From positions 1 to 64,000 of the forward strand of contig NZ_JBLFEN010000006.1 in NCBI RefSeq assembly GCF_047345485.1: DNA of 64,000 bases, written 5' to 3'. Origin of the DNA: Jejuia sp047345485. GTDB lineage: Bacteria > Bacteroidota > Bacteroidia > Flavobacteriales > Flavobacteriaceae. Within the stretch, counting starts at the first letter, position 1; each line of letters starts with the position of its first letter. The notes under the pieces are model-generated. The model searched no databases. It saw nothing but the letters and a program-made list of their open reading frames with translations, and was not told the origin of the DNA. Positions 57,033-64,000 of the stretch are shown here, piece after piece. A program made the position numbers and the translations under genes.

Positions 57033-57040
57033 TATCTTTG
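57033..57040 (+). promoter_or_regulatory. -7 box of the mevalonate decarboxylase gene
   Basis: TATCTTTG at 57033-57040 matches TAnnTTTG. The ATG follows 18 bases later, so the leader is short. A -33 element is not clear. Confidence 0.5.
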
Positions 57041-57057
57041 TGCGCAGAATAATAACT

Positions 57058-58137
57058 ATGATAGAAAAAGATTTTATACCCAAACCTTATACGAATTCTA
57101 TTGAAAATGGAAGTGTAACTTGGTCGTCGCCAAGTAATATCGCATTGGTAAAATATTGGGGAAAGAAAGCACATCAAATACCTGAAAATCCATCTATAAG
57201 TTTTACTCTAAATAATTGTAAGACAATTACTAATCTAAGTTTTACAACAAAAGAGAAGGAAGGTAAGTTTTCTTTTGAAGTGTATTTGGATGGTGAAAAA
57301 AAAGACGATTTTAAACCTAAAATTGAAACGTTTTTTAATCGTGTAGAACTATATGTGCCTTTTTTGAGAAACTATCATTTTAAGATAGAAACCTCCAATA
57401 CATTCCCGCATAGCTCAGGCATTGCATCTTCTGCTTCGGGTATGAGTGCACTAGCCTTATGTTTAATGAGTATTGAAAAAGAGTTAAAAGGTGATATTTT
57501 AGAAGTCGATTTTATTAAAAAAGCATCATTTTTGGCTCGTTTGGGCTCTGGAAGCGCATGCAGAAGTTTAGAGGGCGATATAGTTGTGTGGGGAAGCCAT
57601 GACAAGATAAACGGAAGCTCAAACTTATTCGGGGTTAAATACCCTTATACAGTTCATCAAAATTTTAAAAACTATCAAGACACTATTTTATTAGTAGATA
57701 AAGGCGAAAAGCAGGTAAGTAGCACTGTTGGTCATAATTTAATGCATGGTCATCCATTTGCTCAAGAACGTTTTAAGCAAGCTGATAAAAATCTTTCAGA
57801 TTGCATTACTATATTAAAAGATGGCGATTTAGATAAATTTACAGCATTAGTTGAAAGTGAAGCATTAACGCTACATGCGATGATGATGACAAGTATGCCT
57901 TATTTTATCTTAATGAAACCTAATACTTTAGAAATAATTAATAAAATTTGGGCGTTCAGAAATAAAACAAACTCTAAAGTATGTTTTACTTTAGATGCAG
58001 GCGCAAACGTACATGTATTATATCCTGAGAGTGAAAGCATGCGGGTTTTGGAATTCATTAAAAATGAATTAGTTGCATATTGCCAAAATGGACAGTATAT
58101 TTGTGATGTTATTGGTTTGGGGGCTAATAAATTATAG
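57058..58137 (+). CDS. mvaD: diphosphomevalonate decarboxylase
   Basis: A 359-residue GHMP-family enzyme that converts mevalonate diphosphate to isopentenyl diphosphate with ATP and loss of CO2. Motifs are SSPSNIALVKYWGKK at the substrate site, FPHSSGIASSASGMSALAL (ATP loop) and GSGSACRSLEGDIVVWG with the catalytic Asp region downstream. The length is slightly above typical. The ATG at 57058 is chosen. It leads a group of isoprenoid genes (mevalonate kinase-like, UbiA), indicating that this organism makes isoprenoids by the mevalonate route. Confidence 0.95.
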   Translation: MIEKDFIPKPYTNSIENGSVTWSSPSNIALVKYWGKKAHQIPENPSISFTLNNCKTITNLSFTTKEKEGKFSFEVYLDGEKKDDFKPKIETFFNRVELYVPFLRNYHFKIETSNTFPHSSGIASSASGMSALALCLMSIEKELKGDILEVDFIKKASFLARLGSGSACRSLEGDIVVWGSHDKINGSSNLFGVKYPYTVHQNFKNYQDTILLVDKGEKQVSSTVGHNLMHGHPFAQERFKQADKNLSDCITILKDGDLDKFTALVESEALTLHAMMMTSMPYFILMKPNTLEIINKIWAFRNKTNSKVCFTLDAGANVHVLYPESESMRVLEFIKNELVAYCQNGQYICDVIGLGANKL

Positions 58138-58168
58138 AATTATCAATAATTTTTGTTTAAATATTTAA

Positions 58169-58176
58169 TATATTTG
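58169..58176 (+). promoter_or_regulatory. -7 box before the mevalonate kinase-like gene
   Basis: TATATTTG at 58169-58176, 35 bases before the ATG. A TTTG at 58152-58155 is only 13 bases upstream, too close for an ideal -33 element. Confidence 0.45.
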
Positions 58177-58211
58177 TTAAACATTTAGCTGTAAGTTAAA
58201 CCAACACTTTT

Positions 58212-59141
58212 ATGAAAGGACCTCTCTTTTACTCTAAAATTTTACTCTTTGGTGAATATGGAATCATTAAAGATTCTAAAGGGCTATCAATTCCTTATAA
58301 TTTTTTTAATGGTGCATTGAAGAAAGATGAAAACCCTTCTGAAGAAGCTATTACATCTAATAAAAGTTTAAAGCGATTTGCAGACCATATTCAAAATATA
58401 GACGATATTATTGTTCGTTTTGATAATAAGCGTTTGCAAGAAGATATAAATGCAGGAATGTACTTTGACTCCTCAATTCCTCAAGGTTATGGTGTGGGAA
58501 GCAGTGGTGCTCTAGTTGCTGCGCTTTATGATAAATATGCCTTTGACAAGATAACAGTTCTAGAGAATTTAACACGAGAAAAGCTTTTAAAATTAAAAAC
58601 TATTTTTTCTGAAATGGAATCTTTTTTCCACGGAAACTCTTCAGGGCTCGATCCTTTAAATAGTTATTTAAGTATCCCAATCCTTATCAATTCAAAAGAT
58701 AATATTGAAGCTACGGGAATTCCGGCACAACAAAGTGAAGGTAAAGGCGGTGTATTTTTATTAGACAGTGGTATTATTGGAGAAACAGCACCAATGGTAA
58801 GCCTATTTATGGAAAAAATGAAGCAAGAAGGTTTTCGCAGTATGCTAAAAAATCAATTTATAAAGCATACCGATGCTTGTGTTGATGATTTTTTAAAAGG
58901 TGATATAAAGTCTTTATTTAGTAACACCAAACAACTATCTAAAGTTGTTTTAAATCATTTTAAACCAATGATTCCACAACAGTTTCATGAGCTTTGGAAA
59001 AAAGGAATTGAAACTAATGAATATTACTTAAAGTTATGTGGCTCTGGAGGCGGTGGCTATATTCTTGGTTTTACTGAGGATATCGAAAAAGCAAAACAAT
59101 CACTTTCAGATTATAAATTAGAAGTAGTATACAACTTCTAA
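58212..59141 (+). CDS. mevalonate kinase-like GHMP kinase
   Basis: A 309-residue GHMP kinase. It starts MKGPLFYSKILLFGEYGIIKDSKG (substrate-binding motif), followed by PQGYGVGSSGALVAALY (ATP-binding motif 2) and FFHGNSSGLDPLNSYLSIPIL, which keeps the catalytic Asp. LCGSGGGGYILGF is motif 3. It probably phosphorylates mevalonate and supplies the pathway finished by mvaD 75 bases upstream. Phosphomevalonate kinase is not in the window. Confidence 0.88.
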   Translation: MKGPLFYSKILLFGEYGIIKDSKGLSIPYNFFNGALKKDENPSEEAITSNKSLKRFADHIQNIDDIIVRFDNKRLQEDINAGMYFDSSIPQGYGVGSSGALVAALYDKYAFDKITVLENLTREKLLKLKTIFSEMESFFHGNSSGLDPLNSYLSIPILINSKDNIEATGIPAQQSEGKGGVFLLDSGIIGETAPMVSLFMEKMKQEGFRSMLKNQFIKHTDACVDDFLKGDIKSLFSNTKQLSKVVLNHFKPMIPQQFHELWKKGIETNEYYLKLCGSGGGGYILGFTEDIEKAKQSLSDYKLEVVYNF

Positions 59142-59201
59142 ACTTCATTATAGTATCTTTATTTGTATTCTAATTTTTTTAGATTTCTATAAAACGCGCT
59201 T

Positions 59202-60104
59202 ATGCTAAGTAGAAGGCAAAAACATATCTTACTCAAGTTTTTTAGTATGTTTTCTGTTATTAGAGGTTATAATATACTTGTTGTAGTTTTAGCGCAATAT
59301 CTCACGTCTATTTATATATTAGCATATAATATAACAGTAAAGTCTGTTATTTGTGATTTAAATTTACTGGCTTTAGTATTAGCTTCTGCAGCAACAATAG
59401 CGGGCGGCTACATTATAAATAGTTTTTACGATTCAGAAAAAGATTTGATAAATCGCCCAATTAAATCAACATTAGATAGGTTGGTTAGTCAAAACACAAA
59501 ATTATCATTTTACTTCGTGTTAAATTTTATAGCAGTTATTTTAGCGAGCTATGTGTCGTTTAAGGCTGTACTATTTTTTTCAATATATATTTTTGGTATT
59601 TGGTTTTACTCTCATAAGCTAAAGAAATTACCATTTGTAGGCAACTTAACCTCTGCAGTATTAACCATAATTCCTTTTTTCGCCATTTTTATGTACTATA
59701 AAAATTTTGAGACTGTAATTTTTGTACATGCTGTATTTTTGTTTTTAATGATTTCTATGCGAGAACTTACCAAAGATTTAGAAAATATAAAAGGAGATGT
59801 TGCTCAAAATTATGTAACGATTCCCGTGGCTTATGGCGAAAATTTATCAAAAATAATGTTAAGTGTTTTAGCTGGTATCACTTTAGTTCCCATGTATTTA
59901 TTACTATTTTATTTTGAGGTGGGTTACATGTATCTCTTTTTCTATCTCAGCTTATTTTTAATTATAGTTTTTTTGATATTATTATGGAAATCTTCGACTA
60001 AAATCCAATATTTAATATTACATAATATCTTAAAATTTATAATTCTTGCAGGTGTTTTTAGTATATTACTAATTGATGTAAGTGTTATTTTAAATCGAAT
60101 TTAA
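59202..60104 (+). CDS. UbiA-family prenyltransferase
   Basis: A 300-residue membrane prenyltransferase with about eight helices. The first Asp-rich motif is GGYIINSFYDSEKDLINRP (NxxxDxxxD) and the second is RELTKDLENIKGD. Members attach polyprenyl groups to aromatic or glycerol-phosphate acceptors. The best guess by family resemblance is a geranylgeranylglycerol-phosphate or quinone-pathway enzyme, but the acceptor is not decided by the sequence. It follows the mevalonate kinase-like gene and precedes a nitrilase gene by zero bases. Confidence 0.88.
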   Translation: MLSRRQKHILLKFFSMFSVIRGYNILVVVLAQYLTSIYILAYNITVKSVICDLNLLALVLASAATIAGGYIINSFYDSEKDLINRPIKSTLDRLVSQNTKLSFYFVLNFIAVILASYVSFKAVLFFSIYIFGIWFYSHKLKKLPFVGNLTSAVLTIIPFFAIFMYYKNFETVIFVHAVFLFLMISMRELTKDLENIKGDVAQNYVTIPVAYGENLSKIMLSVLAGITLVPMYLLLFYFEVGYMYLFFYLSLFLIIVFLILLWKSSTKIQYLILHNILKFIILAGVFSILLIDVSVILNRI

Positions 60105-61055
60105 ATGCAGAATTTATTAAAAGTTGCTCTAGCTCAAATTTCACCAGTATGGTTGAATAAAGTTGAAACACTAAACAAAGTAGAGCAGGCTATCATTGAG
60201 GCCTCTAAGGCAGATTGCGAACTTATAGTGTTTGGTGAAGGCTTACTGCCAGGGTATCCGTTTTGGTTAGCACTTACAGGAGGAGCAGAATGGAATACAG
60301 ATGTAAACAAAGCGTTGCATGCACACTACGTTAAAAATTCAATAACTATAGAAAATGGTGATTTAGATACAATTTGCAAACTCGCAAAAGCACACAAAAT
60401 AGCCATTTATTTAGGAGTAATTGAGCGCCCATTAGATAGAGGCGGACATAGTATTTATGCGTCTTTGGTATATATAAATGAAGCAGGAATAATTAAATCA
60501 GTACATAGAAAATTACAACCAACCTATGATGAGCGCTTAACGTGGGCACCTGGAGATGGTAATGGTTTACAAGTGCACACACTAAAAGAATTTACAGTTG
60601 GTGGTTTAAATTGTTGGGAAAACTGGATGCCATTACCAAGAGCTGCATTATATGGATTGGGTGAAAATTTACACATTGCCGTTTGGCCTGGTAGTGACCA
60701 TAATACAAAAGACATTACACGTTTTATTGCACGAGAATCTCGATCCTTTGTGATCTCTGTGTCTAGTTTAATGCACAAAAGCGATTTTCCTGAAAGCGCA
60801 CCACATCTAGATAAAATACTTAAAAATGCGCCGAATGTATTAGCTAATGGAGGGAGCTGTATTGCTGGTCCTGATGGTGAGTGGATTGTTGAACCTGTGT
60901 TACATAAGTCTGGCCTTATAATAGAAACCATAGATTTTAATCGGGTTTACGAAGAGCGTCAAAATTTTGATGCTGTGGGGCATTATTCTAGACCAGACGT
61001 TACGCAATTACACGTAAATACTGAAAGACAATCTACAGTTAAGTTTAAGCAATAA
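60105..61055 (+). CDS. nitrilase-family carbon-nitrogen hydrolase
   Basis: A 316-residue hydrolase with the Glu-Lys-Cys triad: E45 (VFGEGLLPGYPFW), K136 (HRKLQPTYDERL) and C170 (GGLNCWENWMPLPR). The CWEN context and the sequence LQPTYDERLTWAPGD are those of true nitrilases (branch 1), rather than of amidases or N-acyltransferases. It would hydrolyse a nitrile to an acid and ammonia. The gene begins on the base after the UbiA stop, so it is translated with the isoprenoid genes; the natural substrate is unknown. Confidence 0.9.
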   Translation: MQNLLKVALAQISPVWLNKVETLNKVEQAIIEASKADCELIVFGEGLLPGYPFWLALTGGAEWNTDVNKALHAHYVKNSITIENGDLDTICKLAKAHKIAIYLGVIERPLDRGGHSIYASLVYINEAGIIKSVHRKLQPTYDERLTWAPGDGNGLQVHTLKEFTVGGLNCWENWMPLPRAALYGLGENLHIAVWPGSDHNTKDITRFIARESRSFVISVSSLMHKSDFPESAPHLDKILKNAPNVLANGGSCIAGPDGEWIVEPVLHKSGLIIETIDFNRVYEERQNFDAVGHYSRPDVTQLHVNTERQSTVKFKQ

Positions 61056-61081
61056 ATAAGTTAATTAGTTGATTTTAAATC

Positions 61082-61089
61082 TATCTTTG
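61082..61089 (+). promoter_or_regulatory. -7 box before the pseudouridine-synthase-like gene
   Basis: TATCTTTG at 61082-61089 matches TAnnTTTG; the ATG is 17 bases later. No clear -33 element. Confidence 0.5.
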
Positions 61090-61105
61090 CAAAAAATTAT
61101 AAGTG

Positions 61106-61948
61106 ATGAATAGACAACAAGGCGGCAAAGGAAAAGGAAAACCAGCAGGTAGAGGGAATAAAGACAATCGCTCTAGAGGTTATGCAAAAGGGAATACACC
61201 AGTTAAAAAATCGAATACAAAGAAAAATATACCCAATACTTCGATCGAAATTCGATTAAACAAATATGTAGCTAATGCTGGCGTATGTTCGCGTCGTGAA
61301 GCCGATGTGCATATTGCAACAGGTTTAGTTTCGGTTAATGGAAAAATCATCACAGAAATGGGGTATAAAGTAAAACCTGGTGATGAAGTAAGATATGATG
61401 GTGCAAGAATAAACCCAGAGCAAAAAGCTTACGTACTTTTAAATAAACCAAAAGGGTTTGCTACTACTACAAGCGAAGGTAAAGGTAGAACAGTTATGGA
61501 TTTAGTAGCTAACGCAACAAGTTCTAGAATTAAACCCATTGGGCGTTTAGGGCGAAACTCTAAAGGGTTATTATTTTTTACTAATGATGATACGATTCAT
61601 AATAAATTTACTAATTCTAAAAATGGTGTAGCGCGTTTATTTCATATTGAATTGGATAAAAACTTAAAACTAGAAGATTTAAAAAAGATTCAAAATGGAT
61701 TTAAGGTTGAAGGTAAATTGATTGAAGTAGAAGAGATAAGTTATATTGATGGCGCTAGTAAAAAAGAAATTGGTTTAAAAATTAAGAATACTGGTAATAC
61801 CATTATCCGGACTATTTTTGAGTATTTTAGTTATGATATTTTAAGTTTAGATTGTGTAGCCATTGGGCATCTAACTAAAAAAGATATTCCTCGAGGGCAT
61901 TGGAAACATCTAACAGAGCAGGAGTTGAATACTTTAAAAATGCTTTAA
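61106..61948 (+). CDS. RsuA/RluB-like protein lacking the catalytic Asp
   Basis: A 280-residue member of the RluB/RsuA pseudouridine synthase family. An Arg/Gly/Lys-rich tail (1-45) precedes an S4 RNA-binding domain (RLNKYVANAGVCSRREADVHI) and the synthase-like domain. The active-site motif should be GRLD-x-x-T/S-x-GLL with Asp as nucleophile; here it is GRLGRNSKGLL, with Gly149 in place of Asp. The KLTHP and RIVRRIFEHLGY motifs are also altered (KFTNSK, NTIIRTIFEYFSY). It is therefore probably an inactive paralogue that binds rRNA. An ATG at 61106 is chosen over a GTG just before it. Confidence 0.85.
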   Translation: MNRQQGGKGKGKPAGRGNKDNRSRGYAKGNTPVKKSNTKKNIPNTSIEIRLNKYVANAGVCSRREADVHIATGLVSVNGKIITEMGYKVKPGDEVRYDGARINPEQKAYVLLNKPKGFATTTSEGKGRTVMDLVANATSSRIKPIGRLGRNSKGLLFFTNDDTIHNKFTNSKNGVARLFHIELDKNLKLEDLKKIQNGFKVEGKLIEVEEISYIDGASKKEIGLKIKNTGNTIIRTIFEYFSYDILSLDCVAIGHLTKKDIPRGHWKHLTEQELNTLKML

Positions 61949-62125
61949 GTCTCAAATTGTCTTTGTGTTAAAGTTTCGAATAATTATTTTTCATCATCTA
62001 AAATTTAATATACTGCGTATTTATAGTGATTGCATGTTTTTTTTTGACGTTATACACCGTGCAATGTGAACTTAGCCTAACAGGAGAATTCCTGTAAATT
62101 ATTTTAATCTATAAATTTTATCAAA

Positions 62126-62470
62126 ATGAAAGCAAAATTGTTGTTTATGTTATGTAGTTTGTTAGTGTTTTTTACATTATCAAGTTTTTCAATTGAGACA
62201 GCTTCTGACGAATTATTATTTATAATTCAAGATATCGAAGAAGTAAATGCTATTTATAAAGGCAGTAGTGATGAGGGTTATAGCTTTAAAGTTGAAGATA
62301 ATGGTGAAGCGTTTACCATGGTTTTTCAGCAAATAGAGGAGCCTGTGTTAAGCGTTTTCGATTTGCATTCTAAAACATTTATCGATGTAATTTTTAAAGT
62401 ATCCTACACCACAGAAATTGACGATAATGGTGATGCTATTACTACCATTACTAAATTAGAAAAATTGTAG
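62126..62470 (+). CDS. small secreted protein, unknown
   Basis: A 114-residue protein with a signal peptide (MKAKLLFMLCSLLVFFTLSSFS). The mature part is short, acidic and beta-rich (YSFKVEDNGEAFTMVFQQIEEP, FIDVIFKVSYTTEIDDNGDAITTIT). No known family is recognised. A good terminator lies 23 bases after the stop, so it is a single-gene unit in an otherwise loosely packed region. Confidence 0.7.
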   Translation: MKAKLLFMLCSLLVFFTLSSFSIETASDELLFIIQDIEEVNAIYKGSSDEGYSFKVEDNGEAFTMVFQQIEEPVLSVFDLHSKTFIDVIFKVSYTTEIDDNGDAITTITKLEKL

Positions 62471-62492
62471 TAGTAATATTAAGTATATACTT

Positions 62493-62517
62493 AAGCCACC
62501 TTTTGGATGGCTTTTTT
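62493..62517 (+). terminator. intrinsic terminator after the small secreted protein
   Basis: AAGCCACC (62493-62500), TTTT, GGATGGCTT (62505-62513), with one bulged base, followed by a T-run. Confidence 0.8.
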
Positions 62518-62608
62518 GTTTTTAAAAAACATCAGAGGTAAAAAATAATTCGTCTAAAGTCACATATTCTATTAAACCATTATATCTTGTGTTTGAAATA
62601 AGAGAATT

Positions 62609-63376
62609 ATGAAAAAATTTTTTCAAATTGGTAATGGTTTTGCTTTTATATCTGTTGTGATAATTAATTATTTATCCAACACAGGTTTAATGAATAATAC
62701 CACTATTGGTAAAGTTTCCGATAATTATAAATCTCTTTTTACACCAGCAGGATATACGTTTGCTATTTGGGGTATTATTTATCTATTTCTTTTTGGTTTT
62801 GTTGTGTATCAAGGTAGAAGTTTATGGTCTAAATCTGTAAAGAATGATGATTTTATCATGCATACAGGTTGGTGGTTTATAATATCTTGTATAAGTAATG
62901 CATGTTGGGTTCTTGCGTGGATTTACGAATATACCGGCCTGTCTTGTATAATAATTTTGGTACTACTTTTTTCTCTACTTAAGATAGTTGTGAATAATAG
63001 AATGCAATTAGAAGAAGCAACTTGGGTTAAAACCGCTTTGTTCTATTGGCCTTTTGCAATTTATAGCGGTTGGGTTACCGTAGCTAGTATTGCAAATATA
63101 TCTACATATTTGATAAAAATTAAATGGAATGGTTTTGGAATTTCTCAACTAGTTTGGGCGTTACTTCTTATTGCTATTGCAACTAGTATTAATATTTTAG
63201 TATTACACAAAAGAAAGATGAGAGCCTTTGTAATAGTAGGTGTTTGGGCGTTGGTGGGTATTGCTAACGCGAATAAAAGTAATTTGGATAGTATTACTAC
63301 ATATACTGCCTTTAGTGCAGCCATATTACTCTTTATTTTAAGTGTAATTAGTAATTTTAAAATGTCAAGTAAATAA
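62609..63376 (+). CDS. TspO/MBR-like tryptophan-rich membrane protein
   Basis: A 255-residue integral membrane protein with about seven helices, longer than canonical TspO (about 160 residues). Conserved features include SLFTPAGYTFAIWGIIYLFLF (the PxGxxFxxxW block near the start) and many Trp in helices (WWFIISCISNACWVLAWIYEY). TspO proteins bind tetrapyrroles and affect stress responses; the C-terminal extension seen here makes it a member of a wider group. It is a single gene between two small genes. Confidence 0.85.
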   Translation: MKKFFQIGNGFAFISVVIINYLSNTGLMNNTTIGKVSDNYKSLFTPAGYTFAIWGIIYLFLFGFVVYQGRSLWSKSVKNDDFIMHTGWWFIISCISNACWVLAWIYEYTGLSCIIILVLLFSLLKIVVNNRMQLEEATWVKTALFYWPFAIYSGWVTVASIANISTYLIKIKWNGFGISQLVWALLLIAIATSINILVLHKRKMRAFVIVGVWALVGIANANKSNLDSITTYTAFSAAILLFILSVISNFKMSSK

Positions 63377-63508
63377 CTAACTGCTATGTGTTTATAAGTA
63401 AAATTATAGCGATATATATTAAAAATTTATGTCAAATTTAGTTTGTTATTGTTCAGATTTTATTTTTACTTTACTTTATTGAATTAACCCAATCAAATAC
63501 ATGTAACC

Positions 63509-63832
63509 ATGAAACCCAAAAATGATAATTTAAAACGAGTTATCGTAGATTTTAAAAAACTCACCCCAGAAATCCTAGCTTTATTGGTAGAGAAATATCC
63601 TGATGGTTATGATGATGACCATGTTATATCATTTAAAAATCAACATAACGAAACTATAGAAGCTGTTGAGGTAATTACTGAAGATACAAAATACTTGGTT
63701 AAAGTTAGTACTAAGCTAGAAGTAACAATGGAAAACTATGACGAAGACGATTATGAAAATTTTGATAGTGACGATCCAGAAGCAGTGCAAGCCCCAGAAA
63801 TAACAAACGACAACTTAGAAGATAACGCTTAA
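63509..63832 (+). CDS. small acidic conserved-looking protein
   Basis: A 107-residue cytoplasmic protein, MKPKNDNLKRVIVDFKKLTPEILALLVEKYPDGYDDDHV onwards, with an acidic disordered tail (ENYDEDDYENFDSDDPEAV). I recall similar short proteins in other Flavobacteriaceae but know no function. It is 11 bases before the next gene, with which it is probably cotranscribed. Confidence 0.75.
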   Translation: MKPKNDNLKRVIVDFKKLTPEILALLVEKYPDGYDDDHVISFKNQHNETIEAVEVITEDTKYLVKVSTKLEVTMENYDEDDYENFDSDDPEAVQAPEITNDNLEDNA

Positions 63833-63843
63833 ATTTTAATATT

Positions 63844-64000
63844 ATGAGAACAGCCGCTTTTAAATCTTACAAAAACGGTTACTACAACTTTTGGTTTGAA
63901 AATGGAGAAGAATTAGCTTTTGAAGAAGTGCATCCTCGTGTTTTGAAACAGTACGATTTAAAGAATGATAAGAGTTTAATAGATAAAGATTTTAGAATTA
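63844..64000 (+). CDS. conserved-looking protein, cut by the window edge
   Basis: An open frame from ATG at 63844 (MRTAAFKSYKNGYYNFWFENGEE, translation by eye) runs to the last base with no stop, giving 52 residues. The sequence is Phe/Tyr-rich near the start and charged later. It is too short to assign. Its 11-base spacing after the acidic gene suggests one operon. Confidence 0.65.
   Translation, partial: MRTAAFKSYKNGYYNFWFENGEELAFEEVHPRVLKQYDLKNDKSLIDKDFRI

Noticed and set aside
62080..62095. Hairpin ACAGGA-GAAT-TCCTGT before the small secreted protein
   Set aside because: Six base pairs and no T-run. It could be a leader structure but nothing supports a function.
1..64000. CRISPR array, prophage or rRNA operon
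   Set aside because: No regularly spaced direct repeats, no phage structural genes or integrase next to the tRNAs, and no rRNA-like sequence were seen.

Overview
The window looks like chromosome of a marine-type member of the Flavobacteriaceae (Bacteroidota). The base composition is strongly AT-rich. Promoters carry the Bacteroidota TAnnTTTG -7 box instead of a TATAAT box, and Shine-Dalgarno sequences are essentially absent. Many short lipoproteins are present, and protein families typical of the group recur (DUF4861, DUF4230, DUF4407, M56/BlaI pairs, HD-PycTM fusion, metallophosphoesterase/BamA fusion). Species cannot be named from the sequence alone.

Layout. 1-0.5 kb: truncated IS1182-like transposase. 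0.7-5 kb: small membrane protein, thioredoxin, a ClpP-family protease, a DUF58 protein, tRNA-Asp and two small secreted proteins. 5-16.2 kb: a catabolic island. On the minus strand lie a DUF4861 lipoprotein, KduD and KduI (the unsaturated-uronate branch). On the plus strand lie LacI and GntR regulators, a tartrate/isopropylmalate dehydrogenase-like enzyme, a cyclase-family hydrolase, a DUF1537 four-carbon acid sugar kinase, an MFS transporter, a Gfo/Idh oxidoreductase and a second LacI regulator. Perfect palindromes mark the LacI and GntR control regions. 16.6-19.4 kb: a 50-residue lipoprotein followed by a TPR histidine kinase and its response regulator. 20.2-22.2 kb and 33.7-36.3 kb: two BlaI-M56 peptidase modules, each preceded by three 16-bp operators. 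22.8-30.7 kb: housekeeping genes (Bax inhibitor-like, glycosyltransferase, flippase-like, outer-membrane barrel, ruvC, hemW, cyclase-like, DUF4230, YjbR, PhnA). 31-33.6 kb: NTF2-like protein, two tandem STAS proteins, DUF4407. 36.3-42.7 kb: EamA transporter, M20 dipeptidase, tRNA-Leu, a large GAF-type protein and an HD-PycTM fusion. 42.8-48.4 kb: a methionine sulfoxide/redox repair cluster (msrB, selO, small gene, msrA, divergent msrA, hydrolase-OsmC fusion, aldo/keto reductase). 48.5-56.3 kb: a 1235-residue phosphoesterase-barrel lipoprotein, thioredoxin, thioesterase, GDPD and a flavoprotein. 56.4-56.9 kb: a toxin-antitoxin pair. 57-61.9 kb: mevalonate genes, a UbiA prenyltransferase, a nitrilase and a pseudouridine-synthase-like protein lacking its catalytic Asp. 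The rest holds a secreted protein, a TspO-like protein and two small conserved genes, the last cut by the window edge.

Functional picture. The catabolic island probably feeds uronate and acid-sugar breakdown products into central metabolism under at least three regulators. The Msr/SelO cluster reads as an oxidative protein-repair unit. Two interspersed repeat families are visible: a GC-rich palindrome of about 28 bp (four copies, one translated inside hemW) and a structured intergenic element with an AAGCCCGACC core (four copies, one carrying a nested palindrome). I saw no CRISPR array, rRNA, prophage or complete multi-gene defence island. The nearest to a defence component is the orphan HD-PycTM protein.
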